A DNA stretch of 15,637 nucleotides from Candidatus Puniceispirillum sp. (GCA_016780525.1 JADHLR010000023.1:1-15637), one strand, 5' to 3'. Shown: positions 6,613-15,027, counted from the stretch's first letter. The notes: generated by a model not told the origin, from the sequence alone. Program-made: numbers and translations.

Positions 6613-8403
6613 CTAATACACGCGCTGTGCTGGTGGAATAGGGGCCACATCATTGCTCAGGGTGTTCATCACCACCTTACGATAGCCAAGCTGTGATTTA
6701 TTATTTTCGTCCAGCCACATCACCGTATGTTTCATCCAGTTTTCATCGTCACGCTCGGGCCAGTCTTCATGCGCATGCGCACCGCGCGATTCCTGACGCT
6801 GATCGGCTGAGCGGATCGTCACCAGCGCCTGTCCCATCAGATTGTCCAGTTCCAGAGCCTCAATCAGATCAGTGTTCCAGATCATTGATTTATCGGCAAC
6901 GCCAATATGCCCCATCCGGCTGGCGATTTTATCCATGCTTTGGACACCGCTTGTCAGCGATTCGCTCGACCGGAACACCGCCGCATGACGTTGCATGGCA
7001 TGCTGCATGTCAAGACGAAGCTGCGCCACTGTCTCGCTGCCATTCGCATGGCGCATCCGGTCAAATCGGTCGAGCGCTTTATCGGTAGCAGATTGCGGCG
7101 CCTTCGCCAGCGCTGCGCCAGCTGTCACTGTTTCGCTGGCCCGATGCGCGGCGGCGCGGCCAAACACCACAATATCAAGCAGCGAATTGGTGCCAAGCCG
7201 GTTCGCCCCATGTACCGATACACAGGCCGCTTCACCAATCGCCATAAGCCCCGGCACCACAGCATTTTCGTCCGTCTTGGTTGGGGATAACACCTCACCA
7301 TGATAGTTCGTCGGGATGCCGCCCATGTTATAATGCACGGTCGGCAATACCGGGATCGGCTCGCGGGTCACATCAACACCACAAAAAATCCGCGCGGTTT
7401 CGGTGATGCCGGGCAAACGCACATGCAAGGTATCAGGATCAATATGCTCCAGATGCAGCATAATATGGTCTTTATTCGGGCCAACGCCGCGGCCTTCATT
7501 GATTTCTATGGTCATGGCGCGGCTGACAACATCGCGGCTGGCCAGATCTTTTGCTGTTGGCGCAAACCGTTCCATAAAGCGCTCGCCCTCGGAATTGGTC
7601 AGATAGCCACCCTCACCACGCGCCCCTTCGGTGATCAATACACCGGCACCATAGACGCCGGTCGGGTGAAACTGGACAAATTCCATATCCTGTAGCGGCA
7701 AGCCAGCCCGCAACGCCATCGCATTGCCGTCACCGGTACATGTATGCGCCGATGTGCAGGAAAAATACACCCGCCCATACCCACCGGTGGCCAGCACAGT
7801 CTGCTGTCCCCAAAACCGGTGCAATGTGCCATCTTCCATACACAGCGCGATAACCCCGGCACATTCACCCGCATCTGTCATCAACAGATCCAGAACGTAA
7901 TATTCGATATGGAAATGCGCCGCATATTTCAGGCATTGCTGATATAGCGTATGAAGAATCGCGTGGCCGGTACGGTCGGCAGCGGCACAGGCGCGCCGTG
8001 CCATCGATTTGCCATGATCAAGCGTATGGCCACCAAATGGGCGCTGATAGATTTTGCCTTCTTCGGTACGCGAAAACGGCACCCCATAATTTTCCAGTTC
8101 GATAACCGAGGGAATGGCGTTACGACACATATATTCAATCGCATCCTGATCGCCTAACCAGTCTGACCCTTTGACGGTATCGTACATATGAAACTGCCAG
8201 TTATCGCCTTCACCCATATTGTTCAAGGCGGCACCGATACCGCCTTGGGCCGCCACGGTATGCGAGCGGGTCGGGAACACCTTGCTGATACAGGCGGTTT
8301 TCAGCCCGCCTGCGGCCATGCCAAGGGTCGCACGCAAGCCGGCGCCACCAGCACCAACGACAACAACGTCATATTCATGGTCAGTTATTTCATATGCAGT
8401 CAT
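6613..8403 (-). CDS. sdhA: Succinate dehydrogenase flavoprotein subunit
   Basis: Oxidises succinate to fumarate with covalently bound FAD, linking the TCA cycle to the respiratory chain on the inner face of the cytoplasmic membrane. It has 596 residues, as expected. The dinucleotide-binding motif VVGAGGAGL is at 15-23 and H48 in RSHTVAAQGG is the residue that carries FAD. Active-site residues match the E. coli set: H246 (FHPTG), E259 (TEGARGEGG), R290 (SRDVVSRA), H357 (VHYNMGG) and R402 (GANRLGTNSLLD). This residue set and the sdhCD neighbours indicate a succinate dehydrogenase rather than a fumarate reductase or L-aspartate oxidase. The ATG at 8401-8403 has GGAAGG about 6 nt upstream. It lies 44 nt after sdhD. 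Confidence 0.99.
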   Translation of the reverse strand: MTAYEITDHEYDVVVVGAGGAGLRATLGMAAGGLKTACISKVFPTRSHTVAAQGGIGAALNNMGEGDNWQFHMYDTVKGSDWLGDQDAIEYMCRNAIPSVIELENYGVPFSRTEEGKIYQRPFGGHTLDHGKSMARRACAAADRTGHAILHTLYQQCLKYAAHFHIEYYVLDLLMTDAGECAGVIALCMEDGTLHRFWGQQTVLATGGYGRVYFSCTSAHTCTGDGNAMALRAGLPLQDMEFVQFHPTGVYGAGVLITEGARGEGGYLTNSEGERFMERFAPTAKDLASRDVVSRAMTIEINEGRGVGPNKDHIMLHLEHIDPDTLHVRLPGITETARIFCGVDVTREPIPVLPTVHYNMGGIPTNYHGEVLSPTKTDENAVVPGLMAIGEAACVSVHGANRLGTNSLLDIVVFGRAAAHRASETVTAGAALAKAPQSATDKALDRFDRMRHANGSETVAQLRLDMQHAMQRHAAVFRSSESLTSGVQSMDKIASRMGHIGVADKSMIWNTDLIEALELDNLMGQALVTIRSADQRQESRGAHAHEDWPERDDENWMKHTVMWLDENNKSQLGYRKVVMNTLSNDVAPIPPAQRVY

Positions 8404-8447
8404 AATAAACCTTCCAATGCTGGGCGAATAAAACCAACAGACCTATG

Positions 8448-8804
8448 TCAAAATGTAATCAGCGCCAATGCCGTTAGACTGACAAGCGCAATTCCCCCTA
8501 ACGCTATTCTTGCGCAGAGGATCAAGCCGTTACGGCCACGCGCCAGCGGCACATAATCTTCAATAATCACCGCAATACCCAGCGCTGCATGAAACATACC
8601 AGCTGTAATCAGAACGGCCAGTGGCAAAGCTGTTGACGGTGCCGCGATCAATTGACGCGCCGCCTCATAATCAAGCGACACCAAACCGCCCAAAAGATAG
8701 ACACAATAGACCATCAGCGGCAAGGTCAGCATAGCGCTCCATCTTTGCCACTTCCAATGTGGCACCGCTGATCCATGTTGTTTGTGCGTTTTACCCTGCA
8801 TCAT
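8448..8804 (-). CDS. sdhD: Succinate dehydrogenase membrane anchor subunit
   Basis: Small integral membrane subunit that, with SdhC, binds haem b and ubiquinone and anchors SdhAB. It has 118 residues and three hydrophobic segments at roughly 24-43, 58-82 and 94-117. H72 in FHAALGI is in the place of the haem-ligand histidine (E. coli H71), and D83-Y84 match the quinone-site Asp-Tyr pair. Two adjacent ATG codons (8802-8804 and 8799-8801) could start it; the first is given. It begins 12 nt after the sdhC stop codon. Sequence conservation in this family is low, so position and the His/Asp-Tyr pattern carry the call. Confidence 0.94.
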   Translation of the reverse strand: MMQGKTHKQHGSAVPHWKWQRWSAMLTLPLMVYCVYLLGGLVSLDYEAARQLIAAPSTALPLAVLITAGMFHAALGIAVIIEDYVPLARGRNGLILCARIALGGIALVSLTALALITF

Positions 8805-8816
8805 ATGACCTGGTTT

Positions 8817-9191
8817 CTATATCCCGATTGTCCATAGCAATGCGGTGATCCCCACAGTCAGCAGCAGGACAATCCAGCCACTGCGATACACCGCCGGAAT
8901 GGTCAGACCAATGCCGCGATCCCAGCTTAAATGCCGAACACCATTGAGCGCGTGGTAAATCAACGCCACCGAATAGCCAAATAACACAAGCTGGCCAAGC
9001 GGATGCGACACCACCAGCGCCGCCACCCCATACCAGCGATCACCAGCCGCCAATGCCACCAGCCACAGGCACAGCAATAGGGTGCCGGCTGCCAACGCCG
9101 CGCCGCTTGCCCGGTGCGAAATTGACATTACCGATGTCAATTGTGGCCGGTATATTTGCAGATGTGGTGATAACGGACGCGGTTTCGCCAT
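8817..9191 (-). CDS. sdhC: Succinate dehydrogenase cytochrome b556 subunit
   Basis: First gene of the sdh operon and the second membrane anchor, providing one haem b ligand and part of the ubiquinone site. It has 124 residues with three membrane segments, about 29-49, 62-83 and 103-123. The family signature RPLSPHLQIYRP (5-16) runs into SVMSISHRASG, where S23 and R27 align with the E. coli quinone-site S27 and R31. H80 in YHALNGVRHL aligns with haem ligand H84. The ATG at 9189-9191 is preceded by GAGGG at about 5 nt. A strong promoter candidate lies immediately upstream. Confidence 0.97.
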   Translation of the reverse strand: MAKPRPLSPHLQIYRPQLTSVMSISHRASGAALAAGTLLLCLWLVALAAGDRWYGVAALVVSHPLGQLVLFGYSVALIYHALNGVRHLSWDRGIGLTIPAVYRSGWIVLLLTVGITALLWTIGI

Positions 9192-9226
9192 TACAGCCCT
9201 CGATTAAGCATCAGATTCCCGATATG

Positions 9227-9257
9227 AGTATATGAGATGTCCGGGCAAAATAGTCAA
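9227..9257 (-). promoter_or_regulatory. Candidate sigma70 promoter for sdhCDAB-zapE
   Basis: On the minus strand, TTGACT (9252-9257, 5 of 6) precedes TATACT (9227-9232, 5 of 6). The spacer of 19 bp is longer than ideal; an overlapping hexamer, CATATA (9229-9234), gives 17 bp. The -10 lies 35 bp before the sdhC ATG. This is the best promoter match seen in the window and it is in the expected place, in the divergent sdhC-pdxY gap. Confidence 0.5.
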
Positions 9258-9344
9258 TGTGAAAGGGTCAAATCCGGTGCCCAAACACGGTTTCTGTCAG
9301 AGATTTTTTGGTGTTTGCGTTTTTCCAGAAATCACGGCACAACA

Positions 9345-10169
9345 ATGGCGATGAAACAAATTCTGTCGATACAATCTGCAGTGACCTATGGCTGCGTTGG
9401 CAATAGTGTTGCCGCCCCGGTGATCACCAGATTGGGCATGCAGCCTTTGCGCGTTGACACGATCGCGCTGGCAGCCCATCCCGGCTATGGCATAAACGCT
9501 GGCGGTTCACTCGATCATGCAGATTTTATCGACATTTTACAGTCACTTAATGCGCTGAATATTTTGCCGAAAATTGGCAGCATCGTGACCGGTTACCTGG
9601 GTAGTGCCGGACAAATTGCACCGATTGAGGCGCTCATCAAAAGCTGGCAGGCGGCGCGGCCAGACGGTCGATATATTCTCGATCCGGTGCTTGGCGACGG
9701 CGGCAGGCTATATGTTGACGCGGCCATCGTCGCCACCATGCAGCAGCGGCTTTTGCCATTGGCGCATATTGTCACACCCAATCAATTTGAACTGGGCCTG
9801 TTGACCGACATGCCTGTGACGGACGTTGCGGACGCCACGCAGGCAGGCAGAAAAATGCTCCAACAAAACCCGCTGCTCGAGGCTGTTATTGCCACCGGCA
9901 TTGCCAATACCGAGCAGGGTATCAGCGACCTGAAAATCAGCCGGCATGATCTGGCCGAACGCCGCCACACAAAACGACCACATGGCGTTGCTGGTGGCGG
10001 TGATTTACTGACCGCCATTTTATCTTGTTGGGTGACCGACGGACATGATCTGGATCGGGCATTTGCCGTTGCCAGCGATGATGCGCATAACATCATTGAG
10101 CGCAGCCCTACCGCCATTGATATTGAGCTGTTTGGCAATCTGCAGCTATTGACCGCCTGCAACTATTAA
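9345..10169 (+). CDS. pdxY: Pyridoxal kinase
   Basis: Ribokinase-superfamily kinase that phosphorylates pyridoxal (and perhaps pyridoxine or pyridoxamine) with ATP in the B6 salvage pathway. It has 274 residues from the ATG at 9345-9347. Family features are ILSIQSAVTYGCVGNSVA (6-23), the central GYLGS (83-87), LDPVLGDGGRLYV (112-124), TPNQFELGLLT (144-154), and the ATP/anion-hole motif with catalytic D220. That motif reads GGGD rather than the usual GTGD. The absence of ThiD-type pyrimidine-binding residues and the full-length PdxY/PdxK pattern favour pyridoxal kinase over ThiD. An in-frame extension to 9237 has no family support; a second ATG at 9351 is also possible. It is the only plus-strand gene here: divergent from sdhC and convergent with asd (27 bp between stop codons). 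Its ribosome binding site is weak. Confidence 0.9.
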   Translation: MAMKQILSIQSAVTYGCVGNSVAAPVITRLGMQPLRVDTIALAAHPGYGINAGGSLDHADFIDILQSLNALNILPKIGSIVTGYLGSAGQIAPIEALIKSWQAARPDGRYILDPVLGDGGRLYVDAAIVATMQQRLLPLAHIVTPNQFELGLLTDMPVTDVADATQAGRKMLQQNPLLEAVIATGIANTEQGISDLKISRHDLAERRHTKRPHGVAGGGDLLTAILSCWVTDGHDLDRAFAVASDDAHNIIERSPTAIDIELFGNLQLLTACNY

Positions 10170-10196
10170 CTGACTGCAGCTAGCTGATGCTGATGA

Positions 10197-11234
10197 TCAG
10201 CCGCGCCCGGAAAGACCGCGCGCCACGACCAATTCGGCAATTTGCACCGAATTAAGCGCCGCACCTTTGCGCAGATTATCCGCAACACACCAAAACACCA
10301 TACCATTTGGCACGGTCGGGTCTTTTCTGATCCGGCTGATATAAACGGCATCTTCGCCAGCCGCTTCATGCGGCGTGACATAGCCCTCATTCGCCCGGTG
10401 ATCGACAACAATGACGCCCTCGGCATCGGCTAGCAAACGACGCACACCGGCTTCGGTCATTGGTTTATCGGTTTCGATGAATACCGCTTCACTATGGCCA
10501 ACAAACACCGGTATCCGCACACAATGCGCAACAAGCTCAATCGACGGATCCAGAATCTTTTTGGTTTCCGCGGTCATTTTCCACTCTTCCTTGGTAAAAC
10601 CATCATCAAGGAAGACGTCGATATGCGGGATCGCGTTAAAGGCAATCTGTTTGGTGAAAATTTCCGGCTGCACCGCGTCATTAACGTAAATACCGCGGGT
10701 TTGGTTAAACAGTTCATCCATCGCTGGCTTGCCCGCACCAGACACCGCCTGATAGGTCGATACCACCACCCGGCGCACACCAAATTCATCATGCAGCGGC
10801 TTTAACGCCACCACCAGCTGTGCGGTCGAGCAGTTTGGGTTGGCAATAATATTGCGCCCGTTATTTTTGGTCAGACAGGCGTCAACAGCATCGGCGTTCA
10901 CTTCCGGCACAATCAACGGCACATCATCATCCATGCGAAAGGCGGATGAATTATCAATGACAATACATCCGGCTGCGCCGAACTTTGGTGCATGGGCTTT
11001 GGCGGTATCGCCGCCAGCTGAGAACAGCGCTATATCGGCCGTGCTGGGGTCAAATTTATCAAGCGATTCAACGCTGAGTGTCTGCTCATCGCCATATGAC
11101 ACTTCGCGGCCAGCCGATTTTGACGAGGCTAAAGGATAGATTTTATCAGCCGGAAACCGCCGCTCGGCCAAGGTTTGCAGCATTTCCCGGCCAACCGCAC
11201 CCGTTGCTCCAACAACCGCAACTCTATATCCCAT
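10197..11234 (-). CDS. asd: Aspartate-semialdehyde dehydrogenase
   Basis: Reduces aspartyl phosphate to aspartate semialdehyde with NADPH, the branch point to lysine/diaminopimelate, threonine and methionine. It has 345 residues. The nucleotide-binding motif VVGATGAVGREML is at 7-19, the active-site cysteine is C135 in ANPNCSTAQL, and the acid/base histidine is H247 in RIPVFVGHSEA. FNAIPHID and EEWKMTAETKKIL (216-228) are typical of the bacterial family. The ATG at 11232-11234 has AGAGGA about 7 nt upstream. It follows leuB by 93 nt on the same strand. The spacer shows no convincing promoter or terminator, so it may be read from the leu genes. Confidence 0.98.
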   Translation of the reverse strand: MGYRVAVVGATGAVGREMLQTLAERRFPADKIYPLASSKSAGREVSYGDEQTLSVESLDKFDPSTADIALFSAGGDTAKAHAPKFGAAGCIVIDNSSAFRMDDDVPLIVPEVNADAVDACLTKNNGRNIIANPNCSTAQLVVALKPLHDEFGVRRVVVSTYQAVSGAGKPAMDELFNQTRGIYVNDAVQPEIFTKQIAFNAIPHIDVFLDDGFTKEEWKMTAETKKILDPSIELVAHCVRIPVFVGHSEAVFIETDKPMTEAGVRRLLADAEGVIVVDHRANEGYVTPHEAAGEDAVYISRIRKDPTVPNGMVFWCVADNLRKGAALNSVQIAELVVARGLSGRG

Positions 11235-11327
11235 TTTATGGTCCTCTTTTGCTGGATGCCGGTCTTGCGACCTGCCAAACCTGCCCAGTATTAATGTTTA
11301 AAAACAACGGGTATCTGCCACCCCAGC

Positions 11328-12440
11328 CTAGCGTGCCAGACGATCCATTTCGTCAAGCACAGCCTGGGTCATGCCATCGGTGCCGGTCTGCTCGCAACCC
11401 GGTGCCATAATGTCGCCGGTGCGTTTGCTTTGCAGGGCGTTATTCACCGCTGTTTCGACAAGGTCAGCCTCATCCGCCTGATCAAAGCTATAGCGCAGCA
11501 TCATCGCAAAGCTCAAAAACTGTGCCAATGGATTAGCCAGCCCCTGACCAGCAATATCGGGCGCTGATCCATGCACCGGTTCATACATGGCTTTTGGCAG
11601 ACCGGTTTCCGGGTCAGGCGTGCCAAGTGACGCTGATGGCAGCATTCCCAGCGAGCCGGTCAGCATGGCGGCGCAATCTGACAATAAATCGCCAAACAAA
11701 TTATCCGTCACAATCACGTCAAATTGCTTTGGGTTGCGAACAAGCTGCATGGCGCAATTATCCGCATACATATGGCTAAGCTCGACGCCGTCACCTTCGG
11801 CGGCATGCAATTGTGTCATCACTTCGCGCCATAACACACCGGAATGCATCACATTGGCCTTTTCAACCGAGGTCAGGCGGCCATTACGTTTGCGCGCCAG
11901 ATCCATGCCCACCCGACCGATACGCTGAATTTCAGGCGTGGTGTAGGCATTCGTGTCATAGCCGCGCTTCGTGCCATCACCAAGATCATCAATGCCACGT
12001 GGTTCGGCAAAATATGATCCGCCGCATAATTCACGCAAAATCATAATATCAAGGCCCGACACCACCTCAGGCTTTAAAGTAGAGGCCTCGACGAGTGCCG
12101 GAAACACCATCGCCGGGCGCAAATTGGCAAACAGATCCATTTCCTTGCGCAACCGCAGCAGACCGGCCTCGGGGCGCACTTCAAACGGCACCCCGTCATA
12201 TTTTGGCGTACCGACGGCACCAAACAACACCGCATCACTGGCCATTGAATCAGCCAGCGTTTCTTCGGTCAGCGGAACCCCATGCACATCATAAGCGGCA
12301 CCGCCAACAAGCCCTTCAGACATGTCAAAGCCGAGACTGCGATGTTTGGCCAGCCAGTCAATCAGCTTCATATTGGCTGCCATGACTTCGTTGCCGATGC
12401 CATCGCCAGGCAACACCATTACTTTCCGGTTAGAGGCCAT
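11328..12440 (-). CDS. leuB: 3-isopropylmalate dehydrogenase
   Basis: Oxidatively decarboxylates 3-isopropylmalate to 2-oxoisocaproate with NAD+ in leucine synthesis. It has 370 residues. The N-terminus shows LPGDGIGNEV (10-19). RKEMDLFANLRPA (98-110) holds substrate-binding arginines, with another in LRELCGGSYF, which includes catalytic Y143. K194 in SVEKANVMHSG is the catalytic lysine. Metal-binding aspartates are D227, D251 and D255. EPVHGSAPDIAG is the adenine-side loop and supports NAD use. RELCGGSYFAEPRG differs slightly from the more frequent RELTGG-YFGEPRG. The ATG at 12438-12440 follows AAGGA at about 9 nt. leuD lies 19 nt upstream. Confidence 0.98.
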   Translation of the reverse strand: MASNRKVMVLPGDGIGNEVMAANMKLIDWLAKHRSLGFDMSEGLVGGAAYDVHGVPLTEETLADSMASDAVLFGAVGTPKYDGVPFEVRPEAGLLRLRKEMDLFANLRPAMVFPALVEASTLKPEVVSGLDIMILRELCGGSYFAEPRGIDDLGDGTKRGYDTNAYTTPEIQRIGRVGMDLARKRNGRLTSVEKANVMHSGVLWREVMTQLHAAEGDGVELSHMYADNCAMQLVRNPKQFDVIVTDNLFGDLLSDCAAMLTGSLGMLPSASLGTPDPETGLPKAMYEPVHGSAPDIAGQGLANPLAQFLSFAMMLRYSFDQADEADLVETAVNNALQSKRTGDIMAPGCEQTGTDGMTQAVLDEMDRLAR

Positions 12441-12459
12441 TTCTATAATTCCTTAACGC

Positions 12460-13065
12460 TTATAACCAGGGCTGGCTTTGTGAACGCGCCGCCTCAAAAC
12501 TATCAATTGCGCTGCTTTTTTCCATCGTCAGGCCAATATCATCAAGCCCTTCGAGCAGGCATTTTTTCCGAAACGCATCGACCTCAAACGAGATAGTGAC
12601 GCCATTTGGCCGGCGGATGGTCTGTGACACCAGATCAATTGATAATTCCGGGTTTTCGATGTCGGCGGCATCGGCCAGCAACGCATCCCGCTCATCCGCC
12701 GAAACGACGATGGGTAAAATCCCGTTTTTAAAACAGTTATTATAGAAAATATCGGCAAAGCTTGTTGAAATCACACACCGAATGCCAAAATCCAGCAACG
12801 CCCAAGGGGCATGTTCACGGCTTGACCCACAGCCAAAATTATCGCCAGCAACAAGAATTTCAGCCTGCCGATAAGGCGCTTTGTTCAACACAAAACCCGG
12901 CAGTTCGCTGCCGTCACGGGCATAACGCATTTCATCAAACAGATTTTTGCCAAGGCCTGATCGCTTGATGGTTTTCAAAAACTGCTTGGGGATGATCATA
13001 TCGGTGTCGATATTCAAAATATCCAGCGGCGCCGCAACGCCGGTCAGCTTGTCAAATTTTTGCAT
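12460..13065 (-). CDS. leuD: 3-isopropylmalate dehydratase small subunit
   Basis: Swivel-domain subunit that pairs with LeuC to isomerise 2-isopropylmalate to 3-isopropylmalate. It has 201 residues, the normal length for the proteobacterial form. NIDTDMIIPKQFLK (18-31) and GDNFGCGSSREHAPWAL (74-90) are the family substrate-binding motifs, followed by FADIFYNNCFKNGILP. The ATG at 13063-13065 has GGAG about 8 nt upstream. It lies 17 nt after leuC and 19 nt before leuB, so the three are one transcript. Confidence 0.98.
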   Translation of the reverse strand: MQKFDKLTGVAAPLDILNIDTDMIIPKQFLKTIKRSGLGKNLFDEMRYARDGSELPGFVLNKAPYRQAEILVAGDNFGCGSSREHAPWALLDFGIRCVISTSFADIFYNNCFKNGILPIVVSADERDALLADAADIENPELSIDLVSQTIRRPNGVTISFEVDAFRKKCLLEGLDDIGLTMEKSSAIDSFEAARSQSQPWL

Positions 13066-13082
13066 CTTGTCGCTCCGTGCCC

Positions 13083-14486
13083 CTAAATCTCGCGAACATC
13101 GGCAAGGTACCCTGCCAACGCGGCTGCCACAGCCATTTGTGGACTGACCAGATGCGTCCGCCCACCACGACCCTGACGGCCTTCAAAATTCCGGTTGGAT
13201 GTTGACGCACAGCGCTCGCCTTCGGCCAGCTTGTCCGCATTCATCGCCAGACACATCGAACAGCCCGGCTCGCGCCATTCGAAACCGGCCGCTACAAACA
13301 CTTTATCGAGGCCTTCGGCTTCGGCCTGCTCTTTCACAAGGCCTGACCCCGGCACAACCATCGCCCGCATACCAGCAGCCACAGTGCGGCCATCGGCAAG
13401 TGCCGCAGCGGCGCGCAAATCTTCGATCCGGCTATTTGTGCATGATCCGATAAACACCGTATCAACTTTTATGTCGGTCATTTTCTGACCAGCCTCAAGC
13501 CCCATATATTCAATCGCGCGTTCGATTTTGGCACGTTTGCTTGGATCAGTTTCCTTGCTTGGATCGGGCACCGCGCCGTTAATCGCAATGGCGTCTTCCG
13601 GGCTGGTTCCCCAGGTAACTGTTGGGGCAATATCCTCGGCCGCCATGGCAATTTCAGTGTCATAGCGCGCGCCTTCATCGGACGGCAGACTCTGCCAATA
13701 AGCAACGGCATTGTCCCAATCGCCGCCCTTTGGTGTCATCGGACGATCCTGCAGATAGGCAAATGTTGTTGCATCCGGGGCGATCATGCCGGCGCGTGCG
13801 CCAGCTTCAATGGCCATATTACAAACCGTCATGCGGCCTTCCATTGACAGGCCACGAATAGCCGAACCAGCAAACTCGATAACATGACCGGTACCACCAG
13901 CTGTGCCAATCTTGCCAATAATCGCCAGAATAACGTCTTTCGCCGTGACCCCGGCAGCCAAAGTGCCATCAACGGTGATCCGCATGTTTTTCGCTGGCTT
14001 TTGAATCAAGGTTTGCGTGGCCAGCACATGTTCAACCTCGGATGTACCAATGCCAAAGGCCAATGCGCCGAATGCACCATGCGTTGCGGTATGCGAGTCA
14101 CCACACACAATTGTCATTCCCGGCAGGGTAAAACCCTGTTCCGGGCCAATCACATGCACAATACCTTGCCGCTTGTCATCCATGGCAAAATACGGCACGC
14201 CAAATTCAGCGGCATTTTTTTCCAGCGCTTCGACCTGAATGCGGCTTTCTTCATCGGCGATACCAGCCGAGCGATCTGTTGTCGGGATATTGTGGTCAGC
14301 CACCGCCAGCGTGCGGTTCGGTGCGCGCACCGTGCGGGCGGTGTTGCGCAAACCCTCAAATGCCTGCGGGCTGGTAACCTCATGCACCAAATGGCGGTCG
14401 ATATAAATCAGGCAGGTGCCATCATCCTGGCGATGCACAACATGCGCATCCCAAATCTTGTCAAATAGTGTTTTTGGAGCCGACAT
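13083..14486 (-). CDS. leuC: 3-isopropylmalate dehydratase large subunit
   Basis: Aconitase-family subunit carrying the [4Fe-4S] cluster of isopropylmalate isomerase in leucine synthesis. It has 467 residues, typical. Cluster ligands are C349 in GSCTNSR and C409 and C412 in GCSMC. VCGDSHTATHGAFGALAFGIG (127-147 region) and ADHNIPTTDR (63-72) are the family active-site motifs. A short Asp-Pro-Ser-Lys duplication occurs at 308-317 on a surface-like stretch. The ATG at 14484-14486 is preceded by AGGAG at 7 nt. It starts 55 nt after rplS, with a foldable spacer between them, so it may be read from the ribosomal-protein transcript. leuA is not in the window. Confidence 0.98.
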   Translation of the reverse strand: MSAPKTLFDKIWDAHVVHRQDDGTCLIYIDRHLVHEVTSPQAFEGLRNTARTVRAPNRTLAVADHNIPTTDRSAGIADEESRIQVEALEKNAAEFGVPYFAMDDKRQGIVHVIGPEQGFTLPGMTIVCGDSHTATHGAFGALAFGIGTSEVEHVLATQTLIQKPAKNMRITVDGTLAAGVTAKDVILAIIGKIGTAGGTGHVIEFAGSAIRGLSMEGRMTVCNMAIEAGARAGMIAPDATTFAYLQDRPMTPKGGDWDNAVAYWQSLPSDEGARYDTEIAMAAEDIAPTVTWGTSPEDAIAINGAVPDPSKETDPSKRAKIERAIEYMGLEAGQKMTDIKVDTVFIGSCTNSRIEDLRAAAALADGRTVAAGMRAMVVPGSGLVKEQAEAEGLDKVFVAAGFEWREPGCSMCLAMNADKLAEGERCASTSNRNFEGRQGRGGRTHLVSPQMAVAAALAGYLADVREI

Positions 14487-14494
14487 ATCATTCT

Positions 14495-14541
14495 CCTGAT
14501 TGCTGCCGGCGAGGAGATCGTCTCAAAGCCGGTCAGGCAAT
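14495..14541 (-). promoter_or_regulatory. Nested stem-loop covering the rplS-leuC spacer
   Basis: On the minus strand, three helices nest in order: ATTGC (14537-14541) with GCAAT (14499-14503), CCGGC (14528-14532) with GCCGG (14506-14510), and GAGA (14521-14524) with TCTC (14514-14517) around a 3-nt loop. An alternative to the outer helix pairs CCTGA (14533-14537) with TCAGG (14495-14499), which would cover part of the leuC ribosome binding site. There is no T-run after it, so it is not a normal terminator. A role in transcript processing or in tuning leuC translation is inference. Confidence 0.4.
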
Positions 14542-14922
14542 TTAAGAAGACGACGCCTCGCGATGGGTTGTTTTTTCTGCGATACGCGCGGCTTTACCGG
14601 TGCGGCCACGCAGATAATACAGTTTTGCACGACGCACCCGGCCACGCCGCATCACCGTTACGCCAGCCACTTGCGGGGCATGCGTTGGAAATACACGCTC
14701 GACACCTTCACCATAGGAAATTTTCCGCACGGTGAAAGATGAATTCACGCCATCACTGCGGCGCGCAATGCAAACACCTTCAAACGCCTGAATACGTTCG
14801 CGCTCGCCTTCGACGACTTTCACGTCTACCCGTACGGTATCGCCGGGGGCAAACTCTGGTAAGCTGCGCTGCGCCAGCACTTTTTCGATTTGTTTTTTGC
14901 CAATGCGATCCACGATATTCAT
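14542..14922 (-). CDS. rplS: 50S ribosomal protein L19
   Basis: Large-subunit ribosomal protein at the interface with the 30S subunit. It has 126 residues. The family core is complete: FAPGDTVRVDVKVVEGERER (24-43), IQAFEGVCIARR, FTVRKISYGEGVERVFP and VRRAKLYYLRGRTGKAARI. The last 15 residues form a short hydrophilic tail. The ATG at 14920-14922 follows AAGGGA about 10 nt upstream. trmD lies 105 nt upstream on the same strand, the usual trmD-rplS order; the spacer holds no clear promoter or terminator. Confidence 0.98.
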   Translation of the reverse strand: MNIVDRIGKKQIEKVLAQRSLPEFAPGDTVRVDVKVVEGERERIQAFEGVCIARRSDGVNSSFTVRKISYGEGVERVFPTHAPQVAGVTVMRRGRVRRAKLYYLRGRTGKAARIAEKTTHREASSS

Positions 14923-15027
14923 CGTCCGGTTCCCTTCATAATGAGTCAGTCAAAAAGCTGCTTGCTGGTTTTGCTTGCATCGACGCGGGTCTGATTTGAT
15001 CCGGCGCCCTCACAGCTATCTGTCTGC

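Noticed and set aside
6591..6653. Upstream in-frame extension of SdhB
   Set aside because: It overlaps the end of sdhA, and the ATG at 6588-6590 has a good AGAGGA and gives the normal family N-terminus and length.
8404..8455. A perfect TTGACA near the sdhD stop as an internal sdhA promoter
   Set aside because: No acceptable -10 hexamer occurs at 15-19 bp, and sdhA has its own good ribosome binding site within a tight operon.
10183..10201. GCTGAT/ATCAGC stem between the convergent pdxY and asd as a bidirectional terminator
   Set aside because: Only 6 bp, no T-run on either strand, and it overlaps the asd stop codon; too weak to annotate.
11235..11327. Small GCAA-loop hairpin (GGTC-GCAA-GACC) and AT-rich stretch before asd as a promoter or riboswitch
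   Set aside because: The stem is only 4 bp and there is no -35/-10 pair; a lysine riboswitch would need far more structure than 93 nt offers.
13884..14468. A 194-codon plus-strand frame inside leuC
   Set aside because: Antisense to the conserved LeuC N-terminal half; no motif or ribosome binding site supports it.
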